Origin: an uncultured Bacteroidota bacterium | GTDB lineage: Bacteria; Bacteroidota; Bacteroidia; UKL13-3 | Length of the DNA stretch: 6,034 nucleotides | Assembly (NCBI GenBank): GCA_903888395.1 | Contig: CAISTO010000191.1 | Location: 1 to 6,034 of the forward strand | Reading direction: 5' to 3' | Part shown: piece by piece, positions 1-5,958 of the stretch | Layout: the number at the start of each line of letters is the position of its first letter | How positions within the stretch are numbered: the stretch's first letter is position 1 | Position numbers and translations under genes: made by a program | The notes under the pieces: model-generated | Databases searched by the model: none | What the model was told of the DNA's origin: nothing | The model's input: only the letters and a program-made list of their open reading frames with translations

Positions 1-78
1 AAAAAAGCAGAAATTGAATTTGAAGAATTTGGCAAAAAAATGATCGTATTGAAATTTGCTAAATTGAAGCTACTTTAA
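1..78 (+). CDS. 3' end of a probable UvrD/PcrA-type ATP-dependent DNA helicase (partial)
   Basis: Reading frame 1 is open from the first base to a TAA at 76-78, giving 25 residues of a protein that begins outside the window. The tail has the pattern K-A-x-I-x-F-x(3)-G-K-K-x-x-x-L-K-F-A-K-L and ends in LL. From memory, this resembles the C-terminal SH3/Tudor-like segment that closes many Bacteroidota UvrD/PcrA superfamily 1A helicases, where a short beta-rich end reads roughly 'F-x-x-x-G-x-K-x-L-x-L-x-F-A-K'. Such enzymes unwind DNA 3' to 5' in excision and mismatch repair and in clearing stalled forks. With only 25 residues the family call is a pattern match, not proof. That a gene ends here is supported by the codon-like open frame and the 133-bp gap before the next gene. 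Confidence 0.5.
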   Translation, partial: KKAEIEFEEFGKKMIVLKFAKLKLL

Positions 79-153
79 CTATTTTTCCACTTTTTTATAG
101 CTGTAAATCACTACAAACAATAGAACATTGAACATTTTGATAAATTTTGTTGA

Positions 154-161
154 TAGCTTTG
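154..161 (+). promoter_or_regulatory. Promoter-like -7 box (distal) for the HU-SPOR gene
   Basis: TAGCTTTG matches the Bacteroidota -7 consensus TAnnTTTG exactly. Transcription starting about 7 bases after the box would leave a leader of roughly 45 bases before the ATG at 212. The upstream -33 TTTG is not well placed: TTTG at 136-139 leaves only 14 bases, and ATTG at 127-130 leaves 23. The sequence here is AT-rich, so chance matches are expected. Confidence 0.35.
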
Positions 162-185
162 TGATAAAAGTTTAGATTGCGACAT

Positions 186-193
186 TATATTTG
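186..193 (+). promoter_or_regulatory. Promoter-like -7 box (proximal) for the HU-SPOR gene
   Basis: TATATTTG is an exact match to the Bacteroidota -7 consensus TAnnTTTG. A TTTG that could serve as the -33 element lies at 158-161, 24 bases upstream, which is longer than the usual spacing of about 19-21. A start about 7 bases downstream, near 200, would give a very short A-rich leader of about 12 bases before the ATG at 212. The distal box at 154-161 overlaps the candidate -33 element of this one, so the two are alternatives. Confidence 0.4.
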
Positions 194-211
194 AAATAGA
201 AAAAAAATAGC

Positions 212-1480
212 ATGCAATCAGAAGTTAACATATGGACTATAGTCAAAAGCTTATTACACAAATATGATTGTGTAATAGTTCCAGGCTTAGGCGGATTCAT
301 AGCGCACCAAGAAAGTGCAGTTATTGATCCGGTTTCTATGGTTATCATTCCACCTTCGAAGCATATTACTTTTAATGCTCAACTATTAATTAACGATGGT
401 TTGTTAGCTTCTCATATAGCTGATTACTTAAAAATTGATTATGAAGATGCAATAAAAATGATAGAGTCTGAAATTGTTAATTTCAATCAAACATTGAAAA
501 GCAAAAGTCAGTTTCAAATAGAAGGTTTAGGAAATTTCACACAAAATGTTGCTGGTAATTTAATATTCACGCCAGAAAAAAATGCTAATTTTTTAAACCA
601 ATCATTTGGATTAGCTCCAGTAAAATTAAATCAGGCGAGTACATTAAAAACTACTAGGATTATTCAATCTGAAGAGGTTTTAATTAAACCCAATATATCA
701 GATAAAAAAACAAATATTTTAAATTTAGGCGTTGAAAATAAAAATTCGAAAATAAAACCTGAATCATTAAAAAACAAAAGACCAAGAAGAAGCAGAAATG
801 GTTTAACTTTTACTGCTATTGGAACCTTTTTAGTATTGATTTTAGGATTAAACGCATACATTTTTTTACAAGAAGGAAATTTAACTCCAATTAGGAATAA
901 ATTTGATGAATTGAATTTAGGAATAAAAATAAAATCAATTTTAAATGAAAATAATTTTGGTGAAAATTCAAATAATAATATTGAAATAAATAAAAAAAGT
1001 TCAACAGAATTATTAGCTGTTTACAATCCTGAAAACATTGAAAAAACAGTAAAATTTAATACTGAATTATTTCCTGTAAATTCAAAAACCATTGAATTTC
1101 ATTTATTCGATAGTTTATTTTGTTTAGAAAATTCAACTCTTGAATTATTACAAGATACAACTACAATTATTGCTTTAGATTCTAACTTAATAACAATTGA
1201 AAATATTATTTCAACTACTTCAAATACAGTAGAGCCAAATACTTATTATATCATTGCTGGAGCATTTAAAAATGAAAATATAGCAATAAATTTATCAGAG
1301 GAATTAAGTAGAGAAGGATTTATAAATTCAGAGGTAATTATAAATCCTAGGGCTAAATCAAAACATCTGAAATATTTTGTAACCTATACAAAAATGAATG
1401 ATTTTGACAAAACTACAAATGAGTTATATTTAATCAATGAAAATGAGAATTCAGATGCATGGATTTTTATCAGTAAATAA
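212..1480 (+). CDS. HU-CCDC81 family membrane protein with C-terminal SPOR domain
   Basis: A 422-residue protein that probably links DNA to the cell wall. Residues 1-60 form a CCDC81-type HU domain (VPGLGGFIA at 23-31; IPPSKHITFN at 46-55). Residues 61-133 form a second HU-like unit (NDGLLASHIA at 61-70; EGLGNFTQN at 104-112; ending near SFGL at 131-134). A lysine/arginine-rich stretch (188-195) precedes one membrane helix at about 197-218, then comes a low-complexity, Asn-rich region (240-340). A SPOR domain follows at about 343-422 (YYIIAGAF at 345-352, AWIFI at 416-420). The basic cluster before the helix predicts the HU part inside and the SPOR part in the periplasm. SPOR domains bind glycan stripped of stem peptides at division septa. 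The HU-CCDC81/SPOR combination is known from comparative genomics of Bacteroidota, where a role in chromosome partitioning was proposed. The start is fixed by an in-frame TAG at 197-199. No Shine-Dalgarno is seen; an A8 run lies just upstream. Confidence 0.88.
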   Translation: MQSEVNIWTIVKSLLHKYDCVIVPGLGGFIAHQESAVIDPVSMVIIPPSKHITFNAQLLINDGLLASHIADYLKIDYEDAIKMIESEIVNFNQTLKSKSQFQIEGLGNFTQNVAGNLIFTPEKNANFLNQSFGLAPVKLNQASTLKTTRIIQSEEVLIKPNISDKKTNILNLGVENKNSKIKPESLKNKRPRRSRNGLTFTAIGTFLVLILGLNAYIFLQEGNLTPIRNKFDELNLGIKIKSILNENNFGENSNNNIEINKKSSTELLAVYNPENIEKTVKFNTELFPVNSKTIEFHLFDSLFCLENSTLELLQDTTTIIALDSNLITIENIISTTSNTVEPNTYYIIAGAFKNENIAINLSEELSREGFINSEVIINPRAKSKHLKYFVTYTKMNDFDKTTNELYLINENENSDAWIFISK

Positions 1481-1519
1481 AAAAAATCTTCTTCTCTTTT
1501 AATAGTATCATTGCCATCT

Positions 1520-3679
1520 ATGAGTGTAATTGAATCAACTGACAATGACAATATAACTTTTAACCTTGCCAGTGATTTAGTAAAAAACACCAATATTAGT
1601 TTGTTTTTAACTGGAAAAGCAGGAACAGGAAAAACCACCTTTTTAAAACATATTCAAAACACCTGTAACAAACGTTTGGTTGTTGTTGCGCCAACTGGTG
1701 TGGCCGCAATCAATGCTGGTGGAGTAACCATGCATTCCTTTTTTCAATTGCCATTTCTTCCTTTTATAAAAGATGCAAACCATGGATTTGGACAAGTAGA
1801 ATGTGTCAATAAATTTACTCATTTTAAAAATGTAAAATTTAACCGTGAAAAAATAGATTTACTCCTAGAACTCGACATGCTTATCATAGATGAAGTAAGT
1901 ATGTTAAGAGCCGATATGCTTGATTGTATTGACGAAACTTTAAAATATTACAGACGCAATCAATTACCATTTGGTGGCGTACAAGTTTTATTAATTGGCG
2001 ATATGTTTCAATTGCCTCCGGTAACCAGTGAAAATGAATGGACACTCATGAGTCAATATTATAAAAGTCCATTTTTTTTTAGCTCTGAGGTATACCAACA
2101 ATTAAATCCTGCGCATTTAGAATTAAATAAAATTTACCGACAAAAAGAAGAGCGTTTTATTAATTTACTGAATAATATTAGGCATAATAATATGGATGAT
2201 TACGATTTTGAATTACTTCAAGAACGTTATGATCCTGAAGCCGCAAGATACCAAGATGGCTTAATTACATTAACAACTCATAATCGCACAGCCGATAATA
2301 TGAACCAACAAAAGTTGGCCGAAATTGAATCGGAAGCCATGGTATTTGAGGGTGAAATAAATGGCGACTTTAACGAAAAAGCTTTACCAGCAGAAAAGGC
2401 ATTGAATTTGAAAGAAGGAGCCCAAATTATGTTTATAAAAAACGATTTGGAAAAACGCTATTTCAATGGAAAACTTGCCAAAATTAAACGAATTGCTAAA
2501 GATGAAATTATAGTAGAATTTGAAGATGGTAATGAACTAAAAATTGAAAAGGAAACTTGGAAAAATATTCGTTATAATTTAAACCGAGACGAAAATCAAA
2601 TAGAAGAAGAAGAAATTGGTAGTTTTAAGCAATTTCCAATCAGATTAGCTTGGGCCATTACCATTCATAAAAGTCAAGGTTTAACATTTGATAAATTGGC
2701 AATTGATGCGGGTGCTTCATTTGCTGCCGGCCAAGTTTATGTGGCTTTGAGTAGATGCCGTACTTTTGATGGCCTAACTTTATTGAGTAGAATTTATCAA
2801 AACAGTATCTTAAGTGATGAGCGAATTGTTCAATTTTCATTGAAACAATCGAGTGAGCAAAAGTTAATGGATGAACTTGAAGATGCTAAATTTGAATTCA
2901 GTTTATCGCAATTATATAAAACTTTTGATTTACGAAAAGTGGTAAAAGAATATACTTTATTTGAGGCTTATACTGCTACCAAACAAATTCCTGATAAAGA
3001 AGAAACCTTGCAACATTTGTCGGCTATGATTAGAAATTTAAACGAGCATAGAATTGTAGCTGATAAATTTAAAATAAAAATAGAGCAAATTATTAAACAA
3101 ATGCCCATTGATGAAAATCTTTTGAGCGAAAGAGTAAAAAGTGCCAAAATATATTTTGCGCAAAGAATATTAGACGATGCTTTTAAACCATTGCAAAGCA
3201 TAGAAAATGATTTAAAACCAAAGGCAAAAACCAAGCAATTTATTGCCAATTTACAAAAAGTAAAATCGTTTACATGGAAACGAATTCATGACATAGAAAC
3301 TGCCGCTTTAGGTAGTTTTGATTTGAGCATTAATGCCATTGATAAACCTGTAGATGTTAGCATTTCAACTGCTCAAAAAGCAGTAAAAGTAAACACAAAA
3401 GAAGAAAGCTTTAAATTATATAAAGAAGGAAAAACCATTGAGGAAATTGCTACATTCAGGGGAATGGCATCTTCAACAATTGGTGGACATTTGGCTCATT
3501 ACGTAGATTTAGGTGAGCTTGATGCACTTGATTTTGTTAGTCAAGAAACAATACAATTGGTAGAAAAATTAATTGCCGAAGGCAAAGAAAGATTTGGTGA
3601 ATTAAAAGCTGAATTACCTGAAGAAGTTACATACGACCAATTAAGAATGGCAGTTGCCTATTTAAAGAATAAAAAATAA
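1520..3679 (+). CDS. PIF1-like SF1B ATP-dependent DNA helicase with C-terminal helix-turn-helix domain
   Basis: A 719-residue helicase. The PIF1/RecD-like motor spans about residues 12-430. It shows Walker A GKAGTGKTT (32-40), motif Ia APTGVAA (57-63), Walker B IIDEVSML (122-129), motif III GDMFQLPPV (160-168), NKIYRQ (203-208), motif V AWAITIHKSQGLTFD (377-391) and motif VI VYVALSRCR (406-414), so all ATPase motifs are intact. PIF1 enzymes move 5' to 3' on single strands and resolve G-quadruplexes, R-loops and fork barriers; this is family knowledge, not shown here. Residues 440-620 look helical and match nothing I recognise. Residues 628-719 resemble the helix-turn-helix domain found at the end of some RecQ and PIF1 helicases (LYKEGKTIEEIA 633-644, SSTIGGHL 651-658). 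I chose the ATG at 1520 over an in-frame TTG at 1511, which adds only three residues. It lies 39 bp after the HU-SPOR gene and is probably in the same transcript. An unbroken T9 run at 2072-2080 encodes FFF. Confidence 0.9.
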   Translation: MSVIESTDNDNITFNLASDLVKNTNISLFLTGKAGTGKTTFLKHIQNTCNKRLVVVAPTGVAAINAGGVTMHSFFQLPFLPFIKDANHGFGQVECVNKFTHFKNVKFNREKIDLLLELDMLIIDEVSMLRADMLDCIDETLKYYRRNQLPFGGVQVLLIGDMFQLPPVTSENEWTLMSQYYKSPFFFSSEVYQQLNPAHLELNKIYRQKEERFINLLNNIRHNNMDDYDFELLQERYDPEAARYQDGLITLTTHNRTADNMNQQKLAEIESEAMVFEGEINGDFNEKALPAEKALNLKEGAQIMFIKNDLEKRYFNGKLAKIKRIAKDEIIVEFEDGNELKIEKETWKNIRYNLNRDENQIEEEEIGSFKQFPIRLAWAITIHKSQGLTFDKLAIDAGASFAAGQVYVALSRCRTFDGLTLLSRIYQNSILSDERIVQFSLKQSSEQKLMDELEDAKFEFSLSQLYKTFDLRKVVKEYTLFEAYTATKQIPDKEETLQHLSAMIRNLNEHRIVADKFKIKIEQIIKQMPIDENLLSERVKSAKIYFAQRILDDAFKPLQSIENDLKPKAKTKQFIANLQKVKSFTWKRIHDIETAALGSFDLSINAIDKPVDVSISTAQKAVKVNTKEESFKLYKEGKTIEEIATFRGMASSTIGGHLAHYVDLGELDALDFVSQETIQLVEKLIAEGKERFGELKAELPEEVTYDQLRMAVAYLKNKK

Positions 3680-3699
3680 ATAAACTTTTTAAAACTTAA

Positions 3700-3870
3700 A
3701 TGATGATCAAAAAAATAGTAAGTTATTTAACCTTTTGGAAAAAAGACGAAGCTAATAAAACAGCGAACTTTAACTTAAAAGCAATGCATAAAATCAATAA
3801 AATTTCAATTTTTATGTTCCTGCTTGCAGTAGTATTTTTATTAGTAAGATATTTGATTGCAATTTTTTAA
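3700..3870 (+). CDS. Small single-pass membrane protein, DUF6728-like
   Basis: A 56-residue protein of unknown function. The first part, about residues 1-32, is polar and basic with an aromatic patch (YLTFWKK at 9-15) and the segment NFNLKAMHKINKIS (23-36). One hydrophobic helix at about 36-56 (IFMFLLAVVFLLVRYLIAIF) runs to the end of the protein, so the N-terminus is probably cytoplasmic. A short 'FWKK...N-x-N-L/I-x-x-M-H-x-I-N-x-I/L-S-I' pattern followed by one helix is what I remember of the Bacteroidota family DUF6728; I could not compare it to a profile. The gene starts 20 bp after the helicase stop, on the same strand, so it is likely the last gene of that transcript. Two adjacent ATGs (3700 and 3703) are possible starts. 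Coding use is supported by the sensible protein layout and by the position directly after the helicase. Confidence 0.75.
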   Translation: MMIKKIVSYLTFWKKDEANKTANFNLKAMHKINKISIFMFLLAVVFLLVRYLIAIF

Positions 3871-3881
3871 ATAATAAAACA

Positions 3882-3901
3882 GTTTGACGCCTTTCAAACG
3901 C
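3882..3901. repeat. Diverged copy of a ~20-bp intergenic repeat (left copy)
   Basis: The first 12 bases, GTTTGACGCCTT (3882-3893), match GTCTGACGCCTT at 3989-4000 with one difference, and the following bases (TC-AAACGC against GCCAAAGC) stay similar with small changes. The copy also contains a short inverted repeat, GTTTGA (3882-3887) and TCAAAC (3894-3899), with a 6-base loop. It could act as a weak hairpin after the small membrane-protein gene, but no T-run follows it. Confidence 0.45.
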
Positions 3902-3935
3902 AAATAATTTTAAAAATTAGTTCCTTTTTATTTTA

Positions 3936-3973
3936 CTAAAAACTTTGTCAAAGTTTAAAACTTTGACAAAGTT
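3936..3973 (-). terminator. Possible Rho-independent terminator of parE
   Basis: Read on the minus strand, the 15-bp stem (3973-3959 pairing with 3955-3941) is followed directly by TTTTTAG and then an AT-rich stretch, which is the layout of an intrinsic terminator. It lies about 65 bases after the parE stop codon. Read on the plus strand, the stem is followed by GAAAAG and has no U-run, so it is a poorer terminator for the + strand genes. The stem itself is AT-rich, which weakens the call. Confidence 0.45.
3940..3973. repeat. Two tandem palindromes that also form one long hairpin
   Basis: The first unit, 3940-3956, is AAACTTTG-T-CAAAGTTT, a perfect palindrome with 8-base arms around one central base. 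The second, 3959-3973, is AACTTTG-A-CAAAGTT, with 7-base arms. The units share the core AACTTTG-W-CAAAGTT and differ at the central base. Because each is a palindrome, the pair can also fold as a single hairpin: 3941-3955 pairs perfectly with 3959-3973 (15 bp, 3-base loop). A looser relative, CCTTGCCAAAG, lies at 3998-4008. Possible roles are a terminator, a protein-binding site with two half-units, or a REP/MITE-like dispersed repeat; copy number elsewhere in the genome cannot be seen. Confidence 0.85.
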
Positions 3974-3986
3974 GAAAAGAAATTAA

Positions 3987-4034
3987 CCGTCTGACGCCTT
4001 GCCAAAGCTCTGTCCTTGCTCAATCGTCTGACGG
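3987..4034. repeat. GC-rich 48-bp element with inverted ends
   Basis: The ends CCGTCTGACG (3987-3996) and CGTCTGACGG (4025-4034) are inverted repeats of each other with one mismatched position. The core CGTCTGACG also occurs as a direct repeat at both ends because it is nearly self-complementary. 28 of the 48 bases are G or C (58%), far above the surrounding AT-rich DNA. The element ends 3 bases before the parE stop codon and contains no open frame of note. It also holds the right copy of the ~20-bp repeat (3989-4008). It could be a REP-like or MITE-like element or the remnant of one. Confidence 0.6.
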
Positions 4035-4037
4035 AAG

Positions 4038-5918
4038 TTAAACCATCTCCCCTAATTCTTCATCAATTTCTGAAATGATGATGTCTTTTTCTATTCTCAA
4101 ATTATTGATAATAAAAGCTTGTCTATCCATGGTGTTTTTACCCATGTAATATTCCAATAATTTTTGAATGGTAATATCTTGGTTTAACAACACTGGTTTT
4201 AAGCGCATATCGCTGCCAATGAACAAACCAAACTCATCCGGACTGATTTCTCCTAATCCTTTAAATCGGGTAATTTCTGGTTTACCTTTTAGTTCTTGAA
4301 TGGCTTTTTGTTTTTCATCTTCACTGTAACAATAAATGGTTTTTTGTTTGTTCCTAACCCTAAACAATGGCGTTTCCAATATGTATAAATGTCCGTTTTT
4401 AACTAAATCAGGAAAAAACTGCAAAAAGAAAGTCATAATTAACAAACGAATATGCATTCCATCCACATCGGCATCGGTAGCAATTACAATTTGATTATAA
4501 CGCAAATCGTCTATTCCTTCTTCAATATTTAATGCATGTTGCAATAAATTAAACTCTTCGTTTTCATACACTACTTTTTTGGTTAAACCATAGCAATTGA
4601 GTGGCTTTCCACGCAAACTAAATACAGCTTGTAACTCTACATTTCGGCTTTTGGTAATGCTTCCGCTTGCACTGTCTCCTTCGGTAATAAACAGCGTAGT
4701 GTCAAACTTTTTGTCGGTATTATTATCGTTGTAATGCAGCCTGCAATCGCGTAATTTTTTGTTATGTAAATTTGCTTTTTTAGCGCGTTCATTTGCTATT
4801 TTCCGAACACCTGCAATTTCTTTTCTTTCCCTTTCACTTTGCATAATTCTTTTCAGAATTGCATCAGCAGTTTCAGGATGTTTATGTAAAAAATCGTCCA
4901 ATACTTTTTTTACATAATCAACTATAAATTGCTTTAAACTTGGACCGTCAGGAAAAATAGAGGTACTTCCCAATTTGGTTTTAGTTTGACTTTCAAAAAC
5001 TGGTTCTTGAATCCTTACACTAATAGCTGCAATGATACTTTGACGCATGTCACTCAAATCGAATTCACGTTTAAAAAACTCACGCAATGTTTTGGCATAA
5101 GCTTCTTTAAAATAATTCAAATGCGTTCCGCCCATGGTAGTATGTTGACCGTTTACAAATGAATAATATTCTTCACCATATTGATTCTCGTGTGAAAAAG
5201 CCAATTCAATGTCTTCACTTTTTAAATGAATAATTGGGTAACGTAACTCTTCTTCACTGGTTTTACGTTTGAGTAAATCTAATAATCCGTTTTTTGAAAG
5301 GTATTTTTCACCGTTAAAATTAATGGTTAAACCTGCATTTAAATAAGTATAATTCCAAATTTGATTGACAATAAATTCGTTGATGTAACGGTAATTTTTA
5401 AAAATTGAATTATCAGCTACAAATTGAATTAAAGTACCATCAGGTTCCATGGTACTAGTTATTTTATGGTCGTTAATTAAAACACCTTTTTCAAATTCAG
5501 AAGCTTTTGTTTTACCATCACGGTATGATTGTACTTTAAAAGTAGAACTTAAAGCATTTACAGCTTTTGTTCCAACACCATTTAACCCAACCGATTTTTT
5601 AAATGCATTGGAGTCATATTTTCCTCCAGTATTTATTTTGCTTACGCAATCATTCACTTTTCCTAATGGAATTCCACGACCAAAATCGCGAATGGTCACT
5701 TTATTGTCATCAATTTTTATATCAATATGACGACCATTCCCCATCACAAACTCATCTATTGAGTTGTCAATTACCTCTTTGATTAATACATATATTCCAT
5801 CATCAAGCGAACTTCCATCGCCTAATTTACCAATATACATACCCGGACGCAAACGAATATGATCTCTCCAATCTAGCGATTTTATACTGTCGTCATTATA
5901 AACTACTTGTTCGGCCAT
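4038..5918 (-). CDS. parE: DNA topoisomerase IV subunit B (ParE)
   Basis: A 626-residue ATPase subunit of the type IIA topoisomerase that separates linked daughter chromosomes and relaxes supercoils; it works as a ParC2-ParE2 heterotetramer. The GHKL ATPase domain shows the N-box EVIDNSIDE (48-56; likely catalytic Glu48 and Mg-binding Asn52), IRDFGRGIP (76-84) and the ATP lid GLNGVGTKAVNAL (111-123). The transducer has the QTK loop SQTKTKLGS (310-318). The TOPRIM domain shows EGDSASGS (413-420; Glu413) and DADVDGMHIR (482-491; Asp482, 484, 486), then RFKGLGEIS (551-559) and MGKN (592-595). The length fits ParE (about 630) and lacks the large insert that takes some GyrB proteins near 800 residues, so I prefer ParE; a short GyrB is the alternative. 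All catalytic residues are present. The gene converges on the small membrane-protein gene, and no parC follows it in the window. The ATG at 5918-5916 has an AT-rich leader without a Shine-Dalgarno motif. Confidence 0.93.
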   Translation of the reverse strand: MAEQVVYNDDSIKSLDWRDHIRLRPGMYIGKLGDGSSLDDGIYVLIKEVIDNSIDEFVMGNGRHIDIKIDDNKVTIRDFGRGIPLGKVNDCVSKINTGGKYDSNAFKKSVGLNGVGTKAVNALSSTFKVQSYRDGKTKASEFEKGVLINDHKITSTMEPDGTLIQFVADNSIFKNYRYINEFIVNQIWNYTYLNAGLTINFNGEKYLSKNGLLDLLKRKTSEEELRYPIIHLKSEDIELAFSHENQYGEEYYSFVNGQHTTMGGTHLNYFKEAYAKTLREFFKREFDLSDMRQSIIAAISVRIQEPVFESQTKTKLGSTSIFPDGPSLKQFIVDYVKKVLDDFLHKHPETADAILKRIMQSERERKEIAGVRKIANERAKKANLHNKKLRDCRLHYNDNNTDKKFDTTLFITEGDSASGSITKSRNVELQAVFSLRGKPLNCYGLTKKVVYENEEFNLLQHALNIEEGIDDLRYNQIVIATDADVDGMHIRLLIMTFFLQFFPDLVKNGHLYILETPLFRVRNKQKTIYCYSEDEKQKAIQELKGKPEITRFKGLGEISPDEFGLFIGSDMRLKPVLLNQDITIQKLLEYYMGKNTMDRQAFIINNLRIEKDIIISEIDEELGEMV

Positions 5919-5950
5919 GGTAATTAATTGTAATTTTAAAAATTGAAATG

Positions 5951-5958
5951 CAAAAATA
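5951..5958 (-). promoter_or_regulatory. Promoter -7 box of parE
   Basis: On the minus strand the sequence reads TATTTTTG, an exact match to the Bacteroidota -7 consensus TAnnTTTG, followed by CA as is common after this box. There is no perfect TTTG upstream, but a T-run lies at about the right distance (TTTT with a 17-base spacer). Transcription would begin about 7 bases downstream, near 5944, leaving a leader of roughly 26 bases before the ATG. Confidence 0.55.

Noticed and set aside
664..861. 65-codon open frame on the minus strand inside the HU-SPOR gene
   Set aside because: It lies wholly antisense to a well-supported gene; its hydrophobic look is the mirror of the AT-rich linker and membrane helix region, with no recognisable domain.
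1506..1513. TATCATTG as a promoter -7 box for the helicase
   Set aside because: It misses the TAnnTTTG consensus by one base, has no placed -33 element, and would start transcription at the ATG itself; read-through from the upstream gene is simpler.
1511..1519. TTG start for the helicase nine bases before the ATG
   Set aside because: It would add only Met-Pro-Ser before an in-frame ATG; ATG is the more usual start and nothing upstream favours the TTG.
1384..1638. 84-codon open frame on the minus strand across the HU-SPOR/helicase junction
   Set aside because: It overlaps the SPOR coding end and the helicase Walker A region on the opposite strand and has no domain or promoter-like support.
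2658..3249. Two minus-strand open frames (2658-2840 and 2968-3249) inside the helicase gene
   Set aside because: Both are antisense shadows; the + strand here encodes conserved motifs V and VI and the continuous C-terminal region.
5449..5730. 93-codon + strand open frame inside parE
   Set aside because: It is antisense to the conserved ATPase motifs of ParE and resembles no protein family.
4038..5918. GyrB instead of ParE
   Set aside because: The 626-residue length and the MGKN-type C-terminal region fit ParE better; a full comparison with both subunits of the same genome would settle it.
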